NCBI GenBank assembly: GCA_910586515.1
Contig: CAJUGL010000007.1
Span: 7,011 to 71,010 of the forward strand
Direction of reading: 5' to 3'
Length of the DNA: 64,000 bases
Source of the DNA: an uncultured Acetatifactor sp.
GTDB taxonomy: Bacteria > Bacillota > Clostridia > Lachnospirales > Lachnospiraceae
Both the position numbers and the translations under genes were made by a program. Position 1 is the first letter of the stretch; each line of letters opens with the position of its first letter. The notes under the pieces are model-generated. The model was not told the DNA's origin and made no database searches. It saw only the letters and a list, made by a program, of their open reading frames with translations. Below are positions 43,100-51,788 of this stretch, piece after piece.

Positions 43100-45297
43100 A
43101 TTTCCATATAGGCCGCAAATTCCGCCATCGAATCGGGCAGCGCCTCCCTCTCCACAAAATATAGTTCGTGCAGCGCCCTTGTGCACCCCAGGTATATTCT
43201 GCGCCGGAAATGGGGATTCCCTTCATTGGCCTGGATACAGCCCAACAGTATCACGGCATCAAATTCCAGTCCTTTGGCAAGGATCAGGGGAATGATCACC
43301 AGTCTGTCCCTTATTTCATCCTCAGGCGAGATAATCAGCTGGGCCTCTTTATATTTCTCCAGATACGCTTTTACCCCCAGTGCTTCCTCATCGCTGTTCA
43401 CAATAACCGCCACGGAATGGTACTTCTCCAGCTGCTCCAGTAAAGGCACAAGGCAGGAAAACAGATCCCTGCACTGCACATATTGAGGCTTCCTCACGGC
43501 CCGCTCAAAATATGAGTATTCCTCCCTGATCGGATGCCCCTGTTTCTCGATCAGCCGAAAAGCCAGCGCATTAATATCGCTCGAAGAACGATAACATTTC
43601 CGCAGCCGGGTCTGAATCAGTCCCGTCCCGAAAACCCTTTCATAATCCTCGTATTTCTGAATAGTCGTCACGGAATTGACGGTCTGATAGATATCGCCCA
43701 ACAGCGTGAAGCTGCTCCTGGGAAAAAGCCGTTTTATGATATACAGCTGCGGCAGACTGTAATCCTGGGACTCGTCGATAACGGTATGGAAGATATCGGG
43801 AAATGAAGCCGTCTCCCCCATCAGCACTTTGATCAGCAGATACAAGATCCCATCCTCATACAGAAGTTTTCCCCGTTCAAGGGAATGGTACAGCCTTACC
43901 GCCTCCCGGTCGCTCTCCCCTGTCCGGCGCAGATAATCCGCAAAGACTTCTCTCGTCTGTATCTGCGGATCCAACCTGTTCAAGCGGATAATGCTGTCCC
44001 TGGCCGACTGTATATACTCATGCCTGATCATTTTGTAACAATGCCTTGCTTCCTTTGCCGATAAAATGTCCTCCTGGTTTTCCAGAATATCGCTGCATAT
44101 TTCCTCCTTATGCAGCATGAAATAGTCCTCGATGGCCTTTCTGACCACAACATTAAGTCTCTCAAAACGGGACTGAAAATCCGCCGGACGCCCGGTATCC
44201 AGTTTTCCCCGAATCTTCTCAGGAGACACCAGTATTTCCCCCTTATAGCGTATTTCCGGTATCTGAAAGGGAAAATCGGCAAAATAGTCAATACAGTACT
44301 GCAGCATCTCCGGAGAATACTTGATCCGAATCCACCTGGCCCGCTCCTCGGCAAAGCCGCCTTCCAGCGCCTTCAGCTGACTGTAATAGTCTTCAATCCG
44401 CATCCCCTTCCCCAGAAATTCTTCCAGGAAATCAGCGAATACTTTCTGTTTCGCAGGCTTCTCCCCAAGGTCAGGGAGTATGGTGGAAATATAGGAGCCG
44501 AATATGTTGTTGTTTGACAGAATCAGGATATTCTCGGACTTTATGGTGTCCTTATTGCAATAGAGGACATAGGCGAGCCGATGGAGCCCTATGCTGGTCT
44601 TTCCGCTGCCTGCCAGACCATAGATCAGGCAGGAATTCTTTGTATCGCTCCGTATTGCCGTATTCTGTTCTTTCTGGATACTTCCGATGATGACTTTGAG
44701 CTTATGGTCAGAATGCTTTGAAAGAACATCCCCAAGAATATCGTCATACATGGACGAATCTGTGTCATACACGGAGATGAGACGTCCCTCCTCTATTTTG
44801 TACTGCCTTTTTCCTGTGATTTCCACTTCATTCCTGTAGTCGTGTACCTGATACCAGGCAGGTCCGGAGTCAAACTGGTAGAACATGGAAGAAATGGGCG
44901 CCCTCCAGTCCACCACATAGATTTCCCGGGAATCTTCTTCTGTCAGACTGTGGATGCCGATGTAGATGGTTTCCGCTTCTCCCGTCTCCCCTTCCACAAA
45001 GTCCACACGGCCGAAATAGGGCGTTTTTTGCATTTTAATATGCCTCTGTATTTCGATTTCATTCCATTCCCACTGCTTCTCCACGGATTTTACCACAGTT
45101 TCCTGGGTGTTCAGAAAAATGACATCGTCAAAATCACGTACCAGGTGACGGTTGTCCTCCCACATCTCCTTTCGCTCATGCAGGACCCGTTCCCGCAGCA
45201 GGATTTTGTCCTCCCGCAGCTTCTTCAGTTTATTCCGGATGATCTCTTCCACTTCGTCAAAGTGTGCCAGTTCCTTCTGAAAATAGCCTTTTTCCAT
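43075..45297 (-). CDS. HelD-like superfamily 1 helicase (RNA polymerase recycling ATPase)
   Basis: 740 residues. An N-terminal coiled coil (KELAHFDEVEEIIRNKLKKL) and the segment REIYVVDWRAPISSMFYQ are typical of HelD. Walker A is IYGLAGSGKTSIGLHRLAYVL near 230; motif II is HTVIDESQDYSLPQL, motif III LLGDIYQTVNS, and late motifs LAKGLEFDAVIL and YLGCTRALHELYFV. HelD frees stalled RNA polymerase from DNA and rifamycin. The last residues (ITVQCPV) come from palindromic repeat B, so the native C-terminus may have been changed. It has a divergent, palindrome-centred promoter. Confidence 0.88.
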   Translation of the reverse strand: MEKGYFQKELAHFDEVEEIIRNKLKKLREDKILLRERVLHERKEMWEDNRHLVRDFDDVIFLNTQETVVKSVEKQWEWNEIEIQRHIKMQKTPYFGRVDFVEGETGEAETIYIGIHSLTEEDSREIYVVDWRAPISSMFYQFDSGPAWYQVHDYRNEVEITGKRQYKIEEGRLISVYDTDSSMYDDILGDVLSKHSDHKLKVIIGSIQKEQNTAIRSDTKNSCLIYGLAGSGKTSIGLHRLAYVLYCNKDTIKSENILILSNNNIFGSYISTILPDLGEKPAKQKVFADFLEEFLGKGMRIEDYYSQLKALEGGFAEERARWIRIKYSPEMLQYCIDYFADFPFQIPEIRYKGEILVSPEKIRGKLDTGRPADFQSRFERLNVVVRKAIEDYFMLHKEEICSDILENQEDILSAKEARHCYKMIRHEYIQSARDSIIRLNRLDPQIQTREVFADYLRRTGESDREAVRLYHSLERGKLLYEDGILYLLIKVLMGETASFPDIFHTVIDESQDYSLPQLYIIKRLFPRSSFTLLGDIYQTVNSVTTIQKYEDYERVFGTGLIQTRLRKCYRSSSDINALAFRLIEKQGHPIREEYSYFERAVRKPQYVQCRDLFSCLVPLLEQLEKYHSVAVIVNSDEEALGVKAYLEKYKEAQLIISPEDEIRDRLVIIPLILAKGLEFDAVILLGCIQANEGNPHFRRRIYLGCTRALHELYFVEREALPDSMAEFAAYMEIITVQCPV

Positions 45298-45375
45298 CTC
45301 CGTTCTCCCTTCCCTGCCCTATATCCTATTTGCAATTGTCCGGAAACTTCCATACAATTACAGCTCGATAATTCG

Positions 45376-45405
45376 ATTATAGTCCGCCGGGAAGCTTAAT
45401 TACAA
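45376..45405 (-). promoter_or_regulatory. Promoter of the HelD-like gene
   Basis: Minus-strand TTGTAA (45400-45405), 18-bp spacer, perfect TATAAT (45376-45381). The -35 lies in one arm of the palindrome at 45399-45415. Confidence 0.68.
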
Positions 45406-45415
45406 GACTTGTAAT
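45399..45415. promoter_or_regulatory. 17-bp perfect palindrome spanning two divergent -35 boxes (candidate operator)
   Basis: ATTACAAG-A-CTTGTAAT is a perfect 8+1+8 palindrome. Its arms contain the -35 elements of the HelD promoter and of the plus-strand promoter at 45409-45437. TTACA/TGTAA arms resemble operators of the BlaI/CopY winged-helix type (known for that family; the link here is inference). Confidence 0.65.
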
Positions 45416-45437
45416 CAGACCGTTTTTTTGCTATAAT
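45409..45437 (+). promoter_or_regulatory. Plus-strand promoter facing away from HelD
   Basis: TTGTAA (45409-45414), 17-bp spacer, perfect TATAAT (45432-45437). No plus-strand gene follows; transcription would run into 45444-45610. Confidence 0.65.
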
Positions 45438-45443
45438 AGATAC

Positions 45444-45610
45444 AGGCAAAAAGACATCCCTTTTCTGAATGACTGAACTTCAAACGCTCAAATACTCCCC
45501 CTGTTCCTTGTGATTTTCGTGCAAAATGCGCACGAAAACACTTCGCGGAGGCATCTGTGAACAGCAACACAGGAAGCGCCGTTCTGCCGATGCTTCCTGT
45601 GATTTATTTT
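45444..45610 (+). ncRNA. Candidate small RNA or orphan transcript
   Basis: The segment lies between the promoter at 45409-45437 and a hairpin CACAGGAAGC/GCTTCCTGTG (45568-45577, 45592-45601) followed by ATTTATTTT. I see no convincing coding frame or ribosome site on the plus strand. It includes a dispersed repeat at 45521-45557. The minus-strand tail of the hairpin is poor in T, so it terminates best on the plus strand. This 324-bp spacer (45298-45622) holds no other gene. Confidence 0.4.
45521..45557. repeat. Dispersed repeat, copy 2 (first copy at 11886-11922)
   Basis: Shares TGCAAA and the exact 13-mer CGCACGAAAACAC, followed by CGCG-AGGC, with 11886-11922. It lies inside the candidate small RNA and contains an inverted repeat TTTTCGTGC/GCACGAAAA (about 45515-45538). 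Confidence 0.6.
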
Positions 45611-45622
45611 ATGGACCGCCTG

Positions 45623-46552
45623 TCAGCTCTGGTGAGCCCCGGCCTCCTCATAGGCGGAGCTTCCCGCAATCACTTTCAGTATCCTCCCGGCGCAGGCCTG
45701 AAGCTCCCCTGAAGTGATGGGACAGGGTACCTTGTAGGCAGCAAGCTCCCGATAAGGCTTCTCCAATTTTCCGGAGGGTGCGGAACAGTACACCTGCACC
45801 ACTTCTTTTCCCGGATATCGGTTTCCGGTATTGGTCACTTTTATCTGCAGGGAAACCCTTTCCCCGTCTGCCTCCACTTTCTCCGTCTCTGTCCGGAAGG
45901 TGGTGTAGGACAGGCCAAACCCGAAGGGATAGGCGGGCGTGATATTAAAGCTGTCGAAATACCGATATCCTACATAGATGCCTTCCTCATAATACTCGTC
46001 ATCCACGTCTCCGTTCATATGGCTGAAGGCGGACGCCCCGGGATAGTCCTCGTAACGCTCCGCCCAGGTGGTGGTCAGTTTGCCGCCCGGCGTCACTTTT
46101 CCCGTAAGTACATCCGTCAGCGCATGACCGCCGATATTGCCTGCCTGGCTCATCAGCAGAATGGCGTCCGCCGATGCTTCCCCGCACAGAAATCCGGTTT
46201 CAATGACGCTGCCTACATTCAGAATCAGGATGACCCGGCGGAAGTTGGCCCGCAATGTGCGTATCGCCTCTTCCTCCTCCGAAAACAGGCCGTATTCCCC
46301 TGCCACAGGCCTTCTGTCCTTGCCTTCGCCTGAGTTCCGGGCCAGGACGAACAAGGCCGTGTCCGCTTCCGCCCTCCGGCAGTCCTCTTCCGTCACCCCG
46401 GGAATTGGGGGCTCTTTAAACGGATGGTCAAAAAGATAGAGAATGGGCATCATACCCTGAGCGGCGATCTTCCTGGCCCGCTCCATGTTCCTTTTTTCCC
46501 GGTCACTGATATCCGGGCTTTTGGATGCTAAAAAATTTTGCCATATTCTCTC
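45623..46552 (-). pseudogene. Truncated GH3 beta-glucosidase remnant
   Basis: The frame is open from after a TAA at 46553 to the stop at 45623. The best ATG (46486) gives 287 residues. Translated sequence before that ATG (NFLASKSPDISDREKR) still looks like family sequence, so the 5' end is lost. It holds the GH3 C-terminal alpha/beta sandwich (TALFVLARNSGEGKDRRP, LLMSQAGNIGGHALTDVLTG, GKLTTTWAERYEDYP) and the fibronectin-like domain (YPFGFGLSYTTF, VKVTNTGNRYPGKEVVQVYC). The (beta/alpha)8 catalytic barrel with the nucleophile Asp is missing, and part of the start of the sandwich domain seems deleted. It resembles residues 125-340 of the intact GH3 at 48801-51686. Confidence 0.75.
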
Positions 46553-46605
46553 TTATTTCATTGACCTATGTGACGATTTGTTTCCGCTTCGAAAGTCCCT
46601 GTCTT

Positions 46606-48165
46606 TTAATGCTGTATCTGGGGCTTCTGCCTCGCCATCATCCTGGCAAGCACGGGTCCCATGCATTTGCCCAGGACAGGAATCAGCTCATGGTCAAAGT
46701 TCTCCAAAACCCTGCTTTCCTTTCCGATGACCAGTGTATACTCGGTCTCCGGTGTGGAAGCGGGCCAGTTGGGCACTTCCGGATTCTGGGGATTGCCGGT
46801 CCCGGCAAAGGCCATGACGGAGTCGAAGATCAGCTTCTCCACCCGTTCGGTAACCCCTTCCTCCTGGGTGTAGGGCGCAAGCTCGGTATTGTGGAAGAAA
46901 TAGGGGATGTCCGCGCAGTGCCAGGGGGTTCTGCCTCCGTCGAAGTTCATGTCCAGGTTGAACAGGTAGGACCATACGCCGCCGCTGCAGTTTGCCCTGG
47001 TTTTAATGTACTGGATTTCCGGCCCCCGGAACATGAAGTCCATGGTCATGATGTCCACCGGATTGCGCTCCGGGTAGGCTTTCCGGAACAGGTCAAGGAG
47101 CTCTTTGGATTCTTCCCTGCCCACTTCCTCTTCCACATAGGCCGCGCCTGCCTCCTGCGTCATCTCCGCTTTCCTGTAAGGAGTGGGGGCAAAGGAGCCG
47201 AACTCTCCGAACACACTGCCCACCATCATGGGCACATGCTCCGTCTCCCTGCGGAAGCCGTTGATGACGGGATCCCCTGCATAGAAACCGTTCTTGTAGG
47301 GCGCTCCGCCCACATACTCCCCTGCCTTCTCCAGAGCGGGCTTCACCTTGTTGTAGGCAGCTGCCAGGTCATCGAAGGGCACTGTCTCCAGGGCCTTCAC
47401 ATCCTGTACCTTCAGCTCTTCCATCAGCGCCCTGCCCAATTTCTCGCCGTTGCCGGTGCTGTCTGCCATCAGGCCGCCCAGAACGCCGCTCATGTTGATG
47501 CCCTTGGCGAACAGGCCGTCTGCCGCCGGGGTCTGGAGCAAAGTGGTGACTTTGGCCCCGCCGCCGGACTGTCCGAAGATGGTCACGTTCTCCGGATTTC
47601 CGCCGAAGCTTTCGATGTTGTCATGAATCCATTTCAGGGCGGCCACCAGATCGTCCGTGCCCGCATTGCCGGAGTTTGCGTACTCCTCCCCGAAAGGAGA
47701 CAGATCACAGTAGCCCAGGACATTCAGCCTGTGGTTCACGGAAACCACCACCACCTGGCCCTCTTTACACATATTCTCGCCTTCATAGGCAATCTGCTCA
47801 ATGGAAGAGCCTGCAAAGAATCCGCCGCCGTGGAGCCATACCATGACAGGCCGCTTCTCCCCGTCCAGACCGGGACTCCAGATATTCAGATTCTGACAGT
47901 CCTCGTCCATAACCCAGAACCGATGGGGCACCATGAGCTCGCCGCCCGGCTTTGGAAGATCCAGAAGGGGACATACGCAGCCGTAGCTCACGGCCTGGAA
48001 CACGCCCTCCCAGGGTTCCACAGGTTCCGGCGCGTGGAAACGCTTCGCCTTTGCGTAGGGGATTCCCTTGAAAATGTACATATCGTCATAGAAATAGCCT
48101 CGTACCTTTCCCTTGTCGGTGTCCACCACTGCTGTCTGCTCGTCATAGATGAATTTTTTCTCCAT
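46606..48165 (-). CDS. Type B carboxylesterase
   Basis: 519 residues. An alpha/beta hydrolase of the para-nitrobenzyl esterase type: oxyanion-hole loop VMVWLHGGGFFAGSS near 107, nucleophile Ser200 in TIFGQSGGGAK (family consensus GESAGG), acidic residue in VGSVFGEFGSF and catalytic His in TPWHCADIPYFF. No signal peptide, so cytosolic. It hydrolyses carboxylic esters; near GH31 and GH3 it might remove acyl groups from plant oligosaccharides, but that is only inference. It has its own 5' spacer and is flanked on both sides by gene fragments. Confidence 0.88.
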   Translation of the reverse strand: MEKKFIYDEQTAVVDTDKGKVRGYFYDDMYIFKGIPYAKAKRFHAPEPVEPWEGVFQAVSYGCVCPLLDLPKPGGELMVPHRFWVMDEDCQNLNIWSPGLDGEKRPVMVWLHGGGFFAGSSIEQIAYEGENMCKEGQVVVVSVNHRLNVLGYCDLSPFGEEYANSGNAGTDDLVAALKWIHDNIESFGGNPENVTIFGQSGGGAKVTTLLQTPAADGLFAKGINMSGVLGGLMADSTGNGEKLGRALMEELKVQDVKALETVPFDDLAAAYNKVKPALEKAGEYVGGAPYKNGFYAGDPVINGFRRETEHVPMMVGSVFGEFGSFAPTPYRKAEMTQEAGAAYVEEEVGREESKELLDLFRKAYPERNPVDIMTMDFMFRGPEIQYIKTRANCSGGVWSYLFNLDMNFDGGRTPWHCADIPYFFHNTELAPYTQEEGVTERVEKLIFDSVMAFAGTGNPQNPEVPNWPASTPETEYTLVIGKESRVLENFDHELIPVLGKCMGPVLARMMARQKPQIQH

Positions 48166-48372
48166 AATGAATTGCCCTCCGTTTCTTTTTATATGTTTTT
48201 TCTTTTAAGCAGCAAATTTTGCAATGTTTCCTACATTTTACCCCTTTGGGGACAGATGCGCAATTCCCAAAACAGACTTCTGTTCTGCTTTAACAGGCTA
48301 TCCCTGACCCGGACGGGCCTGAACAGAAATTTTGCCGCTGCAGGCAGCGTTTGACTGTTAAGCGCCTGAGGG

Positions 48373-48480
48373 TCAGATGACTTTCGCAGCCTCCAGGACC
48401 CGGTATTCCTCCTCGGTCTTTTTCAAAAATTCCGTCAGAATCTTCCGGTTGTCCTCCCCCAGAGTGGGCGATGAATTCAT
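48373..48480 (-). pseudogene. C-terminal remnant of a CaiB/BaiF-type CoA-transferase
   Basis: Thirty-five codons read SPTLGEDNRKILTEFL, then KKTEEEYRVLEAAKVI and a stop. This matches the usual end of family III CoA-transferases (P-x-LGEHT-x-EVL, EEEIAxLxxAGVI). Nothing of the rest of the gene is found upstream; the sequence changes into an AraC fragment on the other strand near 48470. Too short to be functional. Confidence 0.55.
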
Positions 48481-48766
48481 CTATGTTTTGTCCGGCAGCA
48501 GCACGCATCTGATCAACCGGAATCCGGAGACCCTCTTCGAAGGGGATTTCTGCATTCTCCCGCCTTCCGCCAGACATCTCCAGGGCAAAGCCGCCGAAGG
48601 CCACGCCATAAAAATCCCGGTCCGTCCCTCCGCCTTCACGGATATCTGTACCGGACTCCTGAAAGGCCAGGATCCGAAAAATTTTATGCGGGCTTTCAAA
48701 AAGCTCCGCCAGATGACGCCCTCCCAGTACAGGGAGCTCTACCACGAAAAAAAGAGGAATAGATGA
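48470..48766 (+). pseudogene. AraC-type regulator remnant with internal deletion
   Basis: The frame begins within a cupin domain (DEFIYVLSGSSTHLINRN, FEGDFCILPPSARH) and jumps to the last helix of an AraC DNA-binding domain (DPKNFMRAFKKLRQMTPSQY). About 120-150 residues that should lie between, including the first helix-turn-helix, are missing, as is the N-terminus. An ATG at 48377 keeps the frame open but reads through the CoA-transferase remnant in antisense. It probably once controlled the nearby glycosidase genes. Confidence 0.65.
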
Positions 48767-48800
48767 AAATAAAATCTCCCCTGCCCGATTACATTGGGCA

Positions 48801-51686
48801 TTACTCTCTGTCTTCCTCCTGGGAGGCTTTCACTGCCCTGAATTTCTCCTCCATGGATTCCTTCAGGGTAAGGCGGGCCTCCTGAATCTCCATGCCGCCC
48901 TGGCCGAAGAAAAATTTCAGGAAGGTAGTATTATGGAAGGAGGGATGCAGAATGATTTCCTCTGTCCTCCACTCCGTATCCTCTCCCGTAAGGGAAATGA
49001 TTCTGATGATCTGTTTGTCCTGGGACAGGGTCAGGGGCACCTGGGCCAGGCTTCCCTGTCCTGTCACCCTGCAGGTCAGCTCCAGACGGTAGAAGCCCCG
49101 CGCCTTCACATTCAGTTCAAAAGTGACGCTGCTGCCCTTTCCTGCGGCAATGCGCTCCACAGGCAGGCTGCAGCCCGTCTCTTCCACAGGAATTCGGACC
49201 AGCTCGCCGAAGGATTCCATCTCCTGGGCTGCCACGGCGGCAAGTTCCCTGTCCAGTTCGCTCTCCCTGCCCTCCATTCTCTGATAAGCCGGGGTCCGCA
49301 GCAGATAACGGCAGATATTTGCCGCGCTGCGCAGGTACTCGGCCCTGGTGACGACGCCCTTCTCCAGACTCTTCAGGGAATTGTCATTCTGGCTGTTTCC
49401 TGCGGCATCTGCAGTCACCATAAACAGATCGTTCTGGGCCCGGACCATGGCGGCCACATTTTCCACTCTGCCTGCCGCGCCTTCGTCATTGGCCTTTGCC
49501 CACCAGTCTGTCATCACAATGCCGTCATACTTCCACTGTCCCCGGAGAATCGTGGTGAGCATGTCGTAATTGCCTGCGGACCAGAATCCGTTGATGGGAT
49601 TGTAGGAGGTCATGATGGAATAAGCTCCGCCCTCCTTCACCGCGATCTCAAAGCCCTTCAGATACAGCTCCCGCAGGGCCCGCTCAGACACCACGGCTTC
49701 CACCTCATTGCGTTTGTATTCCTGGCTGTTGCAGGCAAAGTGCTTGATGGTGCCCGTTACCTGATACCTGCCCATGGACCGCAGCTGAGCAGCCGCCATC
49801 TTCCCGGTTAACAGGGGATCTTCGCTGAAATATTCGAAATTCCGTCCATTCAGGGGATTCCTGTGGAGGTTGATGCCGGGTCCCAGAAGCGTATCCACCT
49901 TATTGATGCGCAGTTCCAGGGCCTCCCAGGCAAAGAGCTCCTCTGACAGAGCCTCATTGAAGGTGGAGGCAAGGCAGGCTCCGTTTGGCATGGCAAAGGC
50001 GATGCTGCCGCAGTCCATCCGGATGCCGCTTGGCCCGTCCGCGCAGCAGGCCACCGGAATGCCAAAGCCCGCCAGACGCTCTGTGACCCCGCCGAAGGCC
50101 CCGGCGGTTCCCGGCGTCACCTTGGGGGAGCACATGCCCTCGCCCCGGACGATGCAGCACAGGTCCTCATCCGTCAGCTGTGCCAGGAAGTCCTCCATGG
50201 ACACCTTTCCCCCTTCCACATCCCGGAGCTTATACCCCTTGTCCCCGGTGCAGGAAAGGTCCTTCTGCTTCTGCCCTGCCCGGGAAAATGTCTCTGCCTC
50301 TCCGGCGCCAAGCTGCGGCAGTCTCTCCCTGCGGCGCTGTCCCGGGTCCTGGGTCCGCAGAGGAACCGGCTCATAAGTCACCCGGAAGCTGCCGTCGCCG
50401 CACTCCTGAGGCTTCATCCGCTCAAAGGCCGTCACCGGCGCGCAGGCTTCCTCCAGGCTTTCCACTACAATTGTTTCGTCAAGCACCATGCTGCCTGCGG
50501 AAGAGGCGCTACGCACATCCGTTCCCACATAGAACTCGTACGTTCCCGCTTCCAGTATCCAACAGGATTTGTGTCCCGCCGCTCCGCTGTCGTCATAGGA
50601 GGCCAGGGTATGCCCGGACACGGCTATCTCCAGAACCTGGCTCCCGCCCGGTGCAAGCTCCTCTGTCTTGGCAAAACCGCACAGGCTTCTGGCCGGCTTT
50701 CCCAATGCGCCCTGGGGAGCCCGGCAGTAGACCTGCACCGTCTCCTTTCCCGAAACAGCGCCCGTATTGGTGACCTTTACCCGGAAGACCGGGCCGGGTT
50801 CTCCCTCCAGGGAATTCAGCGTTCCCTTTATCTCCGCCTCCAGGGCAAAGGTGGTGTAGGACAGGCCGAAGCCAAAGGGATACAGCACCCTGTCCCTGGC
50901 AAAGGTCTCGAAATACCGATAACCCACATAGATATCTTCCTGATAGAGGTTCCTCTTCTCATCCCCGTGGTTTCCGGTGGAGGGATAATCGGCAATGTCC
51001 AGGGCGATGGTGTCCGCCAGTTTTCCGGAGGGCGTCACCCTGCCGGAAAGTACGTCCAGAACACCGTTTCCCCCTTCCTGTCCCCCCTGCCACACATACA
51101 GCACAGCCGACGGCCCGAAACGTTCCACCCACTTCATATCAATGATATTTCCCACATTCAGCAGCACCACCGTGCGTTCGAAGGCGCCGCACACCAGGCG
51201 CAGCATGTCCTCCTCTTCCCCGGTGAGCAGGAAGCTTCCCGCCTCGGCCTTATTGTCCTGGTCTTCCCCGGCTGTCCTGGCCAGAATAATGACAGCAGTG
51301 TCAGATTCTTGCGCGGCATCCGCAACCAGTTCCGGTGTCAGGGGCATCTCCTTCTGGAACCAGGGCTCCCCTGCCCAGCCCGCTCCTGCGTCAAAGGGAT
51401 TGTCCTTCAGCCACTCCTCATAGACCCTCTGGAGTTTTTTGTTCAGCACAAAGCCGCTCTCTTCCAGAGCCTCCCGAATGCCTGTGACATAACTGGTGTT
51501 CACCATGCCTCCCGAGCCTGTGCCGCTTTTGTAATAATTGAACTGTCCCCTGCCGAACAGGGCGATTTTCTCTCCCTCCTTCAGGGGAAGCACCCCTCCC
51601 TCATTGCGCAGCATGACGATTCCTTCCGCTGCCACGGCTCTGGCCGTCCCGGCGTAGAGCTTTCTGTCGAAAACTTTGTTTTCCAT
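48801..51686 (-). CDS. Beta-glucosidase-like GH3 enzyme with permuted domain order
   Basis: 961 residues, AAGGAG before the ATG. The usual order is swapped: the GH3 C-terminal sandwich comes first (residues 1-260, with AVIILARTAGEDQDN and GGQEGGNGVLDVLSG), then the fibronectin-like domain (260-400, YPFGFGLSYTTF), and the (beta/alpha)8 domain last (about 500-780). The nucleophile should be D727 (GIVMTDWWAK). A beta-rich extension of about 130 residues (from about 825) ends the protein and may bind carbohydrate. No signal peptide. It follows the GH31 gene by 102 bp, suggesting joint attack on xylose- and glucose-bearing oligosaccharides. Confidence 0.9.
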   Translation of the reverse strand: MENKVFDRKLYAGTARAVAAEGIVMLRNEGGVLPLKEGEKIALFGRGQFNYYKSGTGSGGMVNTSYVTGIREALEESGFVLNKKLQRVYEEWLKDNPFDAGAGWAGEPWFQKEMPLTPELVADAAQESDTAVIILARTAGEDQDNKAEAGSFLLTGEEEDMLRLVCGAFERTVVLLNVGNIIDMKWVERFGPSAVLYVWQGGQEGGNGVLDVLSGRVTPSGKLADTIALDIADYPSTGNHGDEKRNLYQEDIYVGYRYFETFARDRVLYPFGFGLSYTTFALEAEIKGTLNSLEGEPGPVFRVKVTNTGAVSGKETVQVYCRAPQGALGKPARSLCGFAKTEELAPGGSQVLEIAVSGHTLASYDDSGAAGHKSCWILEAGTYEFYVGTDVRSASSAGSMVLDETIVVESLEEACAPVTAFERMKPQECGDGSFRVTYEPVPLRTQDPGQRRRERLPQLGAGEAETFSRAGQKQKDLSCTGDKGYKLRDVEGGKVSMEDFLAQLTDEDLCCIVRGEGMCSPKVTPGTAGAFGGVTERLAGFGIPVACCADGPSGIRMDCGSIAFAMPNGACLASTFNEALSEELFAWEALELRINKVDTLLGPGINLHRNPLNGRNFEYFSEDPLLTGKMAAAQLRSMGRYQVTGTIKHFACNSQEYKRNEVEAVVSERALRELYLKGFEIAVKEGGAYSIMTSYNPINGFWSAGNYDMLTTILRGQWKYDGIVMTDWWAKANDEGAAGRVENVAAMVRAQNDLFMVTADAAGNSQNDNSLKSLEKGVVTRAEYLRSAANICRYLLRTPAYQRMEGRESELDRELAAVAAQEMESFGELVRIPVEETGCSLPVERIAAGKGSSVTFELNVKARGFYRLELTCRVTGQGSLAQVPLTLSQDKQIIRIISLTGEDTEWRTEEIILHPSFHNTTFLKFFFGQGGMEIQEARLTLKESMEEKFRAVKASQEEDRE

Positions 51687-51788
51687 TGATTTCTCCTTTC
51701 TATTCTGATCTGCCGTTGTCTGCTGTATTCTGCAGCTGTCTGATCTGTGATCGCTCCTTCTATCTGTAGTTGTCTGCTCCGCCCGTTT

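Noticed and set aside
48377..48766. Intact 129-residue regulator
   Set aside because: Its first 30 codons are antisense to the CoA-transferase remnant and the AraC core is missing, so it is a fragment.
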